From contig NZ_CP102173.1 of NCBI RefSeq assembly GCF_024584515.1, positions 1,116,001-1,180,000 on the forward strand: 64,000 nt of DNA, given 5' to 3'. Positions 1 to 10,917 of the stretch are shown here, piece by piece. A model generated the notes under the pieces. That model had not been told where the DNA came from and made no database searches. It saw only the letters and a list, made by a program, of their open reading frames with translations. The stretch is from Aeromicrobium wangtongii. GTDB taxonomy: Bacteria; Actinomycetota; Actinomycetes; Propionibacteriales; Nocardioidaceae. Every line of letters begins with the position of its first letter. The stretch's first letter is position 1. Made by a program: the position numbers and the translations under genes.

Positions 1-590
1 TCCTTGGCGGCCAGCCACGGGGGCGCCATCGGGTAGAGGACGTAGATCACGAGGGCGGCGAAGTTGATCACGATGTACCGGCGCATCCACGGCACCCATG
101 CGGCCCGGTCCCGCAGCCACAGCACGACGGCCAGGGTCAGACCGGCCACGAAGTGGGTGAAGTAGACGGTCGTGAGGATCTCGTCGTACCAGCGCGGCGG
201 CGTGCTGCCAGTGCACGGCGACGCGCACAGGGCGTCCTGCAGGCGGGCGGTCGGCAGCTCGCCGCCGCCGATCCACGTGTCGAACCGGATCGGCATCGTC
301 CAGTGCACCGGCATCGGCAGGAGCTCGTCGGACAGGCCGCGGCTGTACAGGTAGAGCACCAGCAGCGCGAAGGCCGGCCACCAGTCGCGCGGGAAGGCCA
401 GGTGGGCCCGCCAGGGAGCACGGATGTTGAACGCGATGGTGGCCAGCCACAGCCAGGCGAACAGCTGGAAGGGATCGGTCGGCACACCGATCAGCACGAT
501 GTTCGCCGCAAGCGCCACCGCCAGGACCGTCAGCGCCGGTGCGCGCCAGGCCCACGGTGTCGTGGTCCGTGTCTCGACCTCGGTGCTCAT
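1..590 (-). CDS. PAP2-superfamily membrane phosphatase (N-terminal part, cut by window edge)
   Basis: The gene reads leftward from ATG at 590 and stays open to the window edge, giving 196 codons. It starts MSTEVETRTT, then shows several hydrophobic segments, and near the edge has the sequence YPMAPPWLAA, which is characteristic of actinobacterial PAP2-type lipid phosphatases and inositol-phosphoceramide-synthase-like proteins. The catalytic histidine motifs would lie beyond the window. The start overlaps the stop of the upstream glycosyltransferase as ATGA, so the two are probably translationally coupled. In this cluster a role in dephosphorylating a lipid carrier or transferring a lipid-linked group at the membrane is plausible but inferred. 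Confidence 0.7.
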   Translation of the reverse strand, partial: MSTEVETRTTTPWAWRAPALTVLAVALAANIVLIGVPTDPFQLFAWLWLATIAFNIRAPWRAHLAFPRDWWPAFALLVLYLYSRGLSDELLPMPVHWTMPIRFDTWIGGGELPTARLQDALCASPCTGSTPPRWYDEILTTVYFTHFVAGLTLAVVLWLRDRAAWVPWMRRYIVINFAALVIYVLYPMAPPWLAAK

Positions 591-2059
591 GGGCACTCCG
601 GGAACGGCGCGAGGCGCCGTTGCTGGGTCCGCTCCAGCCAGATCGTCCGCCCGCAGACGTCCGCCACCTTGCGGTAGTGGCGTTCCAGGACGGTCTGCGC
701 CGTGGTGGGATCGACGCCCCACGAGCGGATGCCGGACCAGTCGACGAACCACGTCGGCCGGTCGGGACCGGACAGCACGCCGGACATGACGCGCAGATCG
801 GAGTCGCGGGTGCGCACAGGCAGGCTCCACAGGTACGGGTAGGGGCTGGTCATGTCGGCATTGGTCAGCACATTGGGCTGGCCGTAGGCGACGACGGCCG
901 TGTCGGAGGGGTCACCTGATTGTCTCAGCCAGTGCCCGACCGTCTCGGCCAAGGCTCCGTCCTCGGGTGGGGAGACCACGGTCCACAGGACGTTCCCGCA
1001 GGTCATGATCACCGTGAAGGCGGCGACGGCCACGCGGACCCGCGGACGGACCATGTCGACCAGCAGCCCCGCCGCGAGGGCGGAGGCCGGCACCAGCTGG
1101 AACAGGTAGTGCGCCCAGTAGCTGCCGCCCAGGAGGGCCGCACCGCAGACGAAGGCGATGACCGCCAGCGTCGCCAGCAGGACGGGGTCTCGGCCGCGCA
1201 GCCCGTGCCAAGCGGTCAGCGCGGCGATGATCGCCAGGCCGCCGGCCAGCCACGTGCCGATCAGGAGCAGCAGCCGGTCGGTCGTCGCGCTCGACGCCGA
1301 ACGCCGGATGACTTCTCCGGCCTCGGCCCGGAACGTCACCAGGGCGTCGAACAGGTCGGGGACGGAGGTCCCGCGGGTCGCGGCCGCGGCCAGGGCCAGG
1401 CCGATCGTCACGACGAAGGCGACTGCCGCGAGCGCGACGACGGCGGCTGCCTGCCGGCGTCGCCGGGGCTGCTGCCAGGCGATCGCGGCCGCGAGCACGA
1501 GGGCGAAGACCGCGCCGTCGATGATCGTCTGCTTGATGAGCACCGAGCAGGCGGCCATCACCCCGGCGCCGAGGGCCGCCGGCCACCAGCGGCGATCGGG
1601 CCTCAGCAGCGCCTGCGCGGCCAGGGCCAGGCCCCAGGCGACGAACGCCGAGGCGAGCATCTCCCCATTGGTCCGGGGCACCCCGAACCAGTGCGCGGTG
1701 CTGAACAGGGCTGCGGCCGCGGCGGCCCACCGGGCGGCACGGTCGCCGGCGGCCAGATGTGCCGTGCGCGCGACTCCCAGCACCATCAGGATGCACGCCG
1801 CGAGTCCCACCAGCCGCAGGGCCAGGAGCGACCCGGACAGCTCCATGATCCAGATCAGCAGCGGCGGCCGGTCGACCCAGAACGCCCCGTACAGCGAGGT
1901 GCCGTGGTCCCACCCGGCACCGACGAGCAGGAAGCCGGCCTCGTCCCGTCCGGCGGGCTGGCCCAGGTACAGCAGGCGGACGCCGACCATGACGACGATG
2001 ACGGCCCCCAGGAACACCGGGAGGGACGTGGTGGGGCGCCGCACGCGCAGGTCGGCCAC
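587..2059 (-). CDS. GT-C fold integral membrane glycosyltransferase (GT39/ArnT-like)
   Basis: This 490-residue protein has about ten hydrophobic segments. The first outer loop holds an acidic pair (GRDEAGF) and a WVDRPPLLIW motif, the layout of GT-C transferases that take a sugar from a polyprenyl phosphate donor. A soluble C-terminal part follows (YGQP, SPYPYLWSLPV, IRSWGVD). The start is a GTG 4 nt downstream of the preceding TagF-like gene, and the stop overlaps the PAP2 gene, so it sits inside one operon. It is clearly paralogous to the protein at 62417-63961, sharing motifs over its whole length. The sugar and acceptor are unknown; a wall glycopolymer is inferred from the neighbours. Confidence 0.75.
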   Translation of the reverse strand: MADLRVRRPTTSLPVFLGAVIVVMVGVRLLYLGQPAGRDEAGFLLVGAGWDHGTSLYGAFWVDRPPLLIWIMELSGSLLALRLVGLAACILMVLGVARTAHLAAGDRAARWAAAAAALFSTAHWFGVPRTNGEMLASAFVAWGLALAAQALLRPDRRWWPAALGAGVMAACSVLIKQTIIDGAVFALVLAAAIAWQQPRRRRQAAAVVALAAVAFVVTIGLALAAAATRGTSVPDLFDALVTFRAEAGEVIRRSASSATTDRLLLLIGTWLAGGLAIIAALTAWHGLRGRDPVLLATLAVIAFVCGAALLGGSYWAHYLFQLVPASALAAGLLVDMVRPRVRVAVAAFTVIMTCGNVLWTVVSPPEDGALAETVGHWLRQSGDPSDTAVVAYGQPNVLTNADMTSPYPYLWSLPVRTRDSDLRVMSGVLSGPDRPTWFVDWSGIRSWGVDPTTAQTVLERHYRKVADVCGRTIWLERTQQRRLAPFPECP

Positions 2060-2063
2060 GGTC

Positions 2064-5440
<3,377 letters not shown>

Positions 5441-5446
5441 GCGGTC

Positions 5447-5452
5447 AGCCTA
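5447..5452 (-). promoter_or_regulatory. -10 element of a leaderless promoter for the GT2-glf unit
   Basis: On the minus strand TAGGCT is followed by exactly 6 nt and the GTG start at 5440. This places transcription initiation at or next to the start codon and makes the downstream five genes a potential separate transcription unit. Confidence 0.6.
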
Positions 5453-5485
5453 CCGGCACCGCTCCGGCCGCCCGGGACGCGGCGT

Positions 5486-7306
5486 TCAGAGGGCGGAGGC
5501 GTCGTCGGTGACGGGGGACTCGCTGGTCGGGGTGCCGTCGCGGTAGGCCGCACGGTCGGCCTCCGAGCGGGCGATCATCGCATCGATCGCCGCCTGGAAG
5601 AACTCCAGCGAACGGTGCGCCGGCGGGCCCAGGAGGTACGTGGCCAGCTCGGCCCGCGCCTCGGCGTGCCGATCGGGCGAGGTGCGGGTCACGACGTCGA
5701 TGAAGTCCTGGATGCCGCTGCCGTCGCGACCGATCATGGTGCCGGCGGCGGTGGACGGGTACTGCGCGTGGAACGACTCGTCGTCCAGATCGGCGTGGTT
5801 GAACACCGCATAGGGCTTCTCGCTGGCCAGGAAGTCGCTGACGACGCTGGAGATGTCGGTGACCAGCGCGGTCGCCCGGTTGAACCACTCGTTGATCGAG
5901 CCGCCCTTGACGACCTTGTGGTCGATGCCCGTGCGCGCCGCGGCGTCGTTGATCAGGCCGGCGATGCGGGCCAGGACGAAGCGGTACTTCGCATCGCGCT
6001 GCCCCGTGAACGGATGCGCCTTGAAGACCACCCGCACCGGGGGATCGGCGGCCAGCAGCGCCTCCACGACCTTGACGCCGACGGCCGAGACCGAGGAGTA
6101 CTCCTGCTCGTGGTTGACGCCCTCCCACGTCGGTGCGTAGAGGACGGTCGGGACCGGGTCGTCGCCGAGGGCCGGCTCGCGGGAGATCGCGTGCACCTGC
6201 GGACGTCCGACGAAGCGGTACTGGTCCTCGTGGATGCCCAGCCCCGAGCGGCGGTAGCGGTCGGCTCCGGCCTCGCCGGCGACCCACAGCTCGTCGTAGG
6301 CGCGGGAGAACGGATTGTTCGAGGCGCTCTTGTCGCTGTCGCCGTGCCCGATGAACGCGCTCATGAGGGTCGGCAGGCGCAGGAGGTGGATGTTGTTGCC
6401 CGTGTTGGAGGGGTACAGCGCGATCTTCGCCGCGCGGAAGTCCAGCATCAGGAGCTCGCCGGGATCGCGCAGCTCCAGGGAGGGGATGGAGGTCTGCGCC
6501 ATCTTGGAGAACAACGGGGGGTCGCGCAGGACGATGAACACCCGACGGTCCAGCGACTCGAGGGCCTCCAGCCAGGTGTTGATCTGGTAGGCCGCCGTGT
6601 CGGGACCGCTGAGGTGCACGATGACCTCCGGGCGGTACTCGTCCAGGAAGTCCTGCACCTGCCGCAGGGGACCGGTGAAGCCCGTTGCGCGCTTCTGCTG
6701 ACGCATGCGCCACGAGGCGAGCATGTCGGGGACGGACGCCCGCACCAGCAGGCCGTGAGCGATCGCGCCCAGGAGCACCACCAGCCACCACGGCGCGCCG
6801 AGCAGCGCCGGCGCCAGCGCGAGCAGCTGGCTGGCCACGACCTCGACGGCGCGACGCGGCGGTGCGTCGTCGATGCGCGGGGAGCCGGGCACGTTGCGGG
6901 TGCGCATCGGCTTGAGCGGGCCGATCTCGCGGTACGTGTCGTGCAGTGCGCGGGCGCACAGCAGGACGACCTCGACGACGCCGACCGCCACCAGGGCACG
7001 CCACGCGTGGACGGAGTCGATCCAGTCGATCGTGACCAGGCCGACGACGAGCCGCAGCGCGAAGCGCATGGGGATGCCGAACGATCCCTGGGTCAGCAGC
7101 ATCGTCGCTGCCGAGCGGTGGCGCTCGAAGAACGCCTCGCCGACGACTGACACGAGCAGCAGGACCAGCGCTGCGATCTGCAGGCCGAGGACGGCGCAGA
7201 CGATGGACAACAGGAGCCCACCGACGGCCGCGGCGAAGGCCGCGAGGCCCTGCGATCCGCCCAGTCGGGTGAGCGCGGCCTGGACGGCACGAGCGGGCGA
7301 GAGCAT
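5486..7306 (-). CDS. Membrane-anchored CDP-glycerol glycerophosphotransferase family protein (TagF-like, long form)
   Basis: The 606-residue protein has a hydrophobic N-terminal third (segments near 25-55, 75-130 and 155-180) followed by a TagB/TagF catalytic domain. Family stretches are IGHGDSDKSASNNPFSRAYD (about 310-330), PTVLYAPTWEGVNHEQEYSS, VVFKAHPFTGQR and TALVTDISSVVSDFLAS. These enzymes transfer polyol-phosphate units onto undecaprenyl-linked wall polymer. It is the first gene of the leftward cluster. The next gene lies 45 bp away and has its own promoter. ATG at 7306 is preceded by TAATTT with 7 nt spacing, so the mRNA is probably leaderless. The N-terminal membrane part distinguishes it from its 408-residue relative. 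Confidence 0.85.
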   Translation of the reverse strand: MLSPARAVQAALTRLGGSQGLAAFAAAVGGLLLSIVCAVLGLQIAALVLLLVSVVGEAFFERHRSAATMLLTQGSFGIPMRFALRLVVGLVTIDWIDSVHAWRALVAVGVVEVVLLCARALHDTYREIGPLKPMRTRNVPGSPRIDDAPPRRAVEVVASQLLALAPALLGAPWWLVVLLGAIAHGLLVRASVPDMLASWRMRQQKRATGFTGPLRQVQDFLDEYRPEVIVHLSGPDTAAYQINTWLEALESLDRRVFIVLRDPPLFSKMAQTSIPSLELRDPGELLMLDFRAAKIALYPSNTGNNIHLLRLPTLMSAFIGHGDSDKSASNNPFSRAYDELWVAGEAGADRYRRSGLGIHEDQYRFVGRPQVHAISREPALGDDPVPTVLYAPTWEGVNHEQEYSSVSAVGVKVVEALLAADPPVRVVFKAHPFTGQRDAKYRFVLARIAGLINDAAARTGIDHKVVKGGSINEWFNRATALVTDISSVVSDFLASEKPYAVFNHADLDDESFHAQYPSTAAGTMIGRDGSGIQDFIDVVTRTSPDRHAEARAELATYLLGPPAHRSLEFFQAAIDAMIARSEADRAAYRDGTPTSESPVTDDASAL

Positions 7307-7313
7307 GGCGTCG

Positions 7314-7321
7314 AAATTATC
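7314..7321 (-). promoter_or_regulatory. -10 region of the long TagF-like gene
   Basis: The minus strand reads GATAATTT here. TAATTT (7319-7314) leaves 7 nt to ATG at 7306. It is divergent from the trkH promoter in a 53-bp gap. Confidence 0.5.
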
Positions 7322-7347
7322 ACGGTCGACGCGACACGATCCTGGGG

Positions 7348-7353
7348 TAACGT
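7348..7353 (+). promoter_or_regulatory. -10 element of leaderless trkH promoter
   Basis: TAACGT is followed by 6 nt and the GTG start at 7360. No ribosome binding site is present, which supports a leaderless message. Confidence 0.6.
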
Positions 7354-7359
7354 CGTGCC

Positions 7360-8715
7360 GTGCTCCGCCCTCGGAGGCTCTCGTTGCCGGCCTCGATCGC
7401 CCATCCGGTGCGTCTGCTCCCGTTGACGTTCCTGACCCTGATCTTCTTCGGCACGCTGCTTCTCCTGCTGCCGTTCGCGCGCTCGGGCCAGCACTCGCCG
7501 GAGTTCCTGCCGGCCTTCTTCACCTCGACGTCGGCCGTCACGGTGACCGGCCTGGCGACGGTCGACACCGCGTCGTACTGGTCACCGGCCGGGCAGGCGA
7601 TCATCCTGGCCCTGGTCGAGATCGGTGGTCTGGGCATCATCGCGCTCGCGACGGTCCTGGGCCTGTTCATCGGCGGACGGCTCGGGCTGCGGACCCGGCT
7701 GGTCGCCCAGGCCGACATGCACGTGGTGAACATCGGTGAGGTGCGCCCGCTGTTTCGGCGCGTCGCGATGACCATGGTGTTCTTCCAGGCGGTGACGGCG
7801 GTTGTCCTGACGCTGCGCTACCGCAGCGCCTACTTCGGCGACTGGCCCACCGCGGTGTGGCACGGGGTGTTCGACGCCGTGATGGCCTTCAACAACGCCG
7901 GGTTCTCCCTCAACAACGACAGCATCGTGCGCTATGCCGGTGACGGGCTGATCATCATCCCCATCGCCGTAGCCGTGTTCTTTGGAGCCGTGGGCTTCCC
8001 GGTGCTGGCCGAGCTGTTCAGCGGCTGGCGCACACCGGCCCGGTGGACGATCCACACGCGCCTCACCGTGTGGGGATCGATCGGCCTGCTGATCTTCGGT
8101 GCCGTCGCCTTCATGCTGCTGGAGTGGAACAACCCCGCGACCTTGGGTGGCGAAGGCCTCTGGCACAAGATCGTCACCGGGATCGAGGGCGGCATCATGC
8201 CGCGGTCCGGCGGGCTCAACAGCTTCGACTGGGACATGGTCCGCCCCGAGACCCTCAACATGGGCATCATCTTGATGTTCATCGGCGGCGGCAGCGCCAG
8301 CACGGCCGGCGGCATCAAGATCACGACGTTCCTCCTGCTGGCCTACGTCATCTGGGCCGAGCTGCGCGGCGATCCGGAGATCACGATCGGTGCCCGCTCG
8401 GTCGCGCCGCGCGTCGCGCGCACCGCCATCACGATCGCGCTGCTGGCGGTCATGCTGGTGACCTCGACGACCTTCCTGCTGATGCTGATGACCGACTACG
8501 GGTTCGACGTCGCCTTGTTCGAGTGCACATCGGCGTTCGCGACCGTGGGCCTCAGCACCGGCATCACGCCCGACCTGCCGCCCGACGCCCAATGCGTCAT
8601 CATCGTGCTGATGTTCCTCGGGCGTGTCGGCACCATCGCTGCCGCCGGAGCGCTCGTCCTGCGGCGTAGGATGCCGCGGTACCACCTTCCCGAGGAGCAA
8701 CCGATCATTGGCTAA
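7360..8715 (+). CDS. TrkH/KtrB-family potassium uptake channel subunit
   Basis: This integral membrane protein of 451 residues forms the K+ pathway of a Ktr/Trk uptake system. The four pore loops are visible: STSAVTVTGL (about 56-65), AFNNAGFSLN, GGGSASTAGGIKITTF and ECTSAFATVGLSTGI. These are the repeated glycine-centred selectivity regions of the superfamily. The protein ends just as the RCK partner begins, with an 8-bp overlap, so the two subunits are co-translated. The start is GTG at 7360 behind a leaderless promoter. The single short form without extra N-terminal domains resembles KtrB more than the longer enterobacterial TrkH. Confidence 0.93.
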   Translation: MLRPRRLSLPASIAHPVRLLPLTFLTLIFFGTLLLLLPFARSGQHSPEFLPAFFTSTSAVTVTGLATVDTASYWSPAGQAIILALVEIGGLGIIALATVLGLFIGGRLGLRTRLVAQADMHVVNIGEVRPLFRRVAMTMVFFQAVTAVVLTLRYRSAYFGDWPTAVWHGVFDAVMAFNNAGFSLNNDSIVRYAGDGLIIIPIAVAVFFGAVGFPVLAELFSGWRTPARWTIHTRLTVWGSIGLLIFGAVAFMLLEWNNPATLGGEGLWHKIVTGIEGGIMPRSGGLNSFDWDMVRPETLNMGIILMFIGGGSASTAGGIKITTFLLLAYVIWAELRGDPEITIGARSVAPRVARTAITIALLAVMLVTSTTFLLMLMTDYGFDVALFECTSAFATVGLSTGITPDLPPDAQCVIIVLMFLGRVGTIAAAGALVLRRRMPRYHLPEEQPIIG

Positions 8716-9382
8716 GGACCGCAACACCTCTCCGACCCGCCCGGTCATCGTTCTCGGCCTGGGTCGCTTCGGCACGGCCGTGGCCCGTTCCCTCGTCCAG
8801 CTGGGGCACGATGTGCTCGCGGTCGACGAGCGCGCCGACATCGTCCAGAAGTTCGCGAGCGACTTCACGCACGTCGTCGCCGCCGACACGACCGACACCG
8901 AGGCGCTGCGGCAGATCGGCGCCGAGCAGTTCGAGGTGGCGGTCGTCGGCATCGGCACCGACATCGAGGCCAGCGTGCTGACGGTGCTGGGCCTGCTCGA
9001 CCTCGGCGTCAAGGAGGTGTGGGCCAAGGCGATCAGCGGCAAGCATGCCGCGATCCTCGAGCGCGTCGGTGCCACCCACGTCATCCGGCCCGAGTCACAG
9101 ATGGGCAAGCGGGTGGCCCACATGGTGACCGGGACGATGAGCGACTTCATCGAGTTCGAGGGCAACTTCGCGATCGCCCGAACCCGGTCGCCGTCCAGGG
9201 CCACGGGCAAGACGCTGCAGGAGGCGCGGTTGCGCGGCGACTACGGCGTGACGATCGTGGCGATCAAGGCCCGCGGTGAGGACTTCGTCTACGCCCAGGC
9301 CTCCACGCCCGTGCGCGACGGGGACGAGCTCATCGTCTCGGGGCCGACCCAGAAGGTCGAGGCGTTCTGCGCGCTGTCGTAG
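8708..9382 (+). CDS. TrkA/KtrA-family RCK regulatory subunit of potassium uptake
   Basis: The 224-residue cytoplasmic protein carries an RCK-N Rossmann domain (VIVLGLGRFGTAVARSL, VDERADIVQKF, WAKAISGKHAAILERVGATH) and a C-terminal RCK-C domain after about residue 140. It binds nucleotides and gates the membrane subunit encoded just before it. A TTG start at 8708 is chosen because it overlaps the trkH stop, follows a GAGGAGC ribosome binding site at about 8692-8698, and places the Rossmann strand at the normal distance from the N-terminus. No ATG or GTG lies close by. The gene ends 16 bp from the convergent emfourin gene. Confidence 0.9.
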   Translation: MAKDRNTSPTRPVIVLGLGRFGTAVARSLVQLGHDVLAVDERADIVQKFASDFTHVVAADTTDTEALRQIGAEQFEVAVVGIGTDIEASVLTVLGLLDLGVKEVWAKAISGKHAAILERVGATHVIRPESQMGKRVAHMVTGTMSDFIEFEGNFAIARTRSPSRATGKTLQEARLRGDYGVTIVAIKARGEDFVYAQASTPVRDGDELIVSGPTQKVEAFCALS

Positions 9383-9398
9383 CGGCCGGCCGGCCGGC

Positions 9399-9683
9399 CT
9401 AACGGTCCGGCGCGGTCGAACGTTTGACCTCCTCGGCCAGGTCCCGCCAGGGCCCGTCCAGGTCGCTCTCGGTGACCACCGCCTCCATGTCGGCCACCCG
9501 GAAGTCGTAGACGAAGCCATCGGGGACCTGGTCGTGCGAGGCCTCGTCCCACGGGCAGGCCTCGACGATCGGTCGCCAGTGATCGGCCTCCTGCGGCGCG
9601 GCGACCTCGACGCTCCACTCGCGGCGCAGGCCGGCGACGCCGCCGGAGCGCACGACCGTGATGACGAAGGGCAGCTCGTCCAT
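9399..9683 (-). CDS. Emfourin-type inhibitor of M4 protease
   Basis: The 94-residue protein starts MDELPFVITVVRSGGVAGL and continues with REWSVEV and a DFRVADMEAVVTESDLDGPW stretch. This matches the emfourin family, small inhibitors of protealysin-like M4 metallopeptidases encoded next to their target. It lies 17 bp downstream of an M4 protease gene in the same direction, with a good GGGAGGTG ribosome binding site before ATG at 9683. The inhibitor presumably keeps the co-synthesised protease inactive inside the cell. Inhibition itself is inferred from family and context. Confidence 0.82.
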   Translation of the reverse strand: MDELPFVITVVRSGGVAGLRREWSVEVAAPQEADHWRPIVEACPWDEASHDQVPDGFVYDFRVADMEAVVTESDLDGPWRDLAEEVKRSTAPDR

Positions 9684-9700
9684 CACGTCACCTCCCAGAT

Positions 9701-10756
9701 CTACTGCGTGGTGCCAGTGTCCCCGATCGGCAGTCCGACCGTCGACCACGCCTCGCGCACGGCGCCGTGCTCGCGGGAGGTGGGGCCGAACCGCTGCGCA
9801 GCGGCGGCGGCAGTGGCGGCCGCGAAGTCGGCGAAATCCGTCTGGGGCTCCAGCCCGGCGGTCAGCGTGTCGTACCAGATGCGTCCCGCCCGCTCCCACG
9901 CGTGACCGCCGAGCGCCGTCGCGACGAGGTAGAACGCGTGGTTGGGGATGCCGGAGTTGATGTGCACCCCACCGTTGTCATCGCTGGTCTGGACGTAGTC
10001 GTCCATCGTGGCCGGCTGCGGGTCCTTGCCGAGGACGTCGTCGTCGTACGCGGTGCCGGGGGCCTTCATGGACCGCAGCGCGGTGCCCTGCACCTGATCG
10101 GTGAACAGTCCCTCGCCGATCAGCCAGCTCGCCTCGGCGGCGTCCTGGTCGCGAGCGTGCTGCTCGACCAGCGCGCCGAAGACATCGGACAGCGACTCGT
10201 TGAGCGCGCCGGACTGCCCCTGGTACGTCAGGTTCGCGGTGTACTGGGTGACCCCGTGCGTGAGCTCGTGGCCGATGACGGACAGCGATGCCGTGAATCG
10301 TCCGAACACCTGACCGTCGCCGTCGCCGAACACCATCTGGTCGCCGTCCCAGAAGGCGTTGTCGTAGTCGCGTCCGTAGTGCACCGTGGCCAGCAGCGGC
10401 AGCCCCGCGCCGTCGATCGATGCGCGGTCGAAGGCCCGGGCGAACAGCTCGTAGGTGGCCCCGAGCCCGGAGTACGCCTCGTCCGCCGCGGGATCGCCGG
10501 TGGGATCGTCGCCCTCCCGGCGCACCACCTCGCCGGGCAGGGACTGGGTGCCATGGGCATCGCTGATCGTGCGGTCGGGACCGGTCGGGGCGGTGGTGGA
10601 CGGCGGCCGCGAAGGGGTGGCCGTGGGCCTGGGCGGGCGCGGCGGAAAGGGGGAGGCGAGCGTGCGCTGTGCGGCCTCGGACGCCGCGCGCAGGTCGTCA
10701 CGGTCGAGCTGGGACAGATGTCTCAGCAGGTACGGGGGAACGATGCCGGGGCACAT
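9701..10756 (-). CDS. M4 family metallopeptidase (protealysin-like)
   Basis: The 351-residue zinc protease has the catalytic HELTH at 163-167 and the third zinc ligand glutamate in ALNESLSD (E187), plus INSGIPNHAFY later on. The start, CPGIVPPYLLRHL, is the hallmark of the short protealysin-type propeptide, whose cysteine-containing N-terminus blocks the active site. A proline-rich linker (about 37-60) separates it from the catalytic domain. There is no signal peptide, as in other protealysin-like enzymes. The ATG at 10756 is preferred because a TACCGT -10 lies 6 nt upstream. It forms a two-gene operon with its emfourin inhibitor. Confidence 0.9.
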   Translation of the reverse strand: MCPGIVPPYLLRHLSQLDRDDLRAASEAAQRTLASPFPPRPPRPTATPSRPPSTTAPTGPDRTISDAHGTQSLPGEVVRREGDDPTGDPAADEAYSGLGATYELFARAFDRASIDGAGLPLLATVHYGRDYDNAFWDGDQMVFGDGDGQVFGRFTASLSVIGHELTHGVTQYTANLTYQGQSGALNESLSDVFGALVEQHARDQDAAEASWLIGEGLFTDQVQGTALRSMKAPGTAYDDDVLGKDPQPATMDDYVQTSDDNGGVHINSGIPNHAFYLVATALGGHAWERAGRIWYDTLTAGLEPQTDFADFAAATAAAAAQRFGPTSREHGAVREAWSTVGLPIGDTGTTQ

Positions 10757-10762
10757 GCGTCC

Positions 10763-10768
10763 ACGGTA
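10763..10768 (-). promoter_or_regulatory. -10 element of leaderless M4 protease promoter
   Basis: TACCGT on the minus strand is followed by 6 nt and ATG at 10756. This fixes the start codon against several upstream in-frame alternatives. Confidence 0.6.
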
Positions 10769-10858
10769 GGTGTGGGGTCCGACACGCGCGAGCATTCTCG
10801 CCGGTGGCACAGCGATTGTGGCGCCGTTCGCCGACATGCGCGGCGCCCGGCGCGAGAG

Positions 10859-10864
10859 TAACGT
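10859..10864 (+). promoter_or_regulatory. Probable -10 element of symporter operon
   Basis: TAACGT lies about 54 bp upstream of the symporter start, giving a leader of about 45 nt that contains a GAGGAGGAA ribosome binding site. This contrasts with the many leaderless genes nearby. Confidence 0.4.
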
Positions 10865-10917
10865 CGGCCGATGGAGTCGGCCAGGGGGTCGACATCCATT
10901 GAACGAGGAGGAATCGA

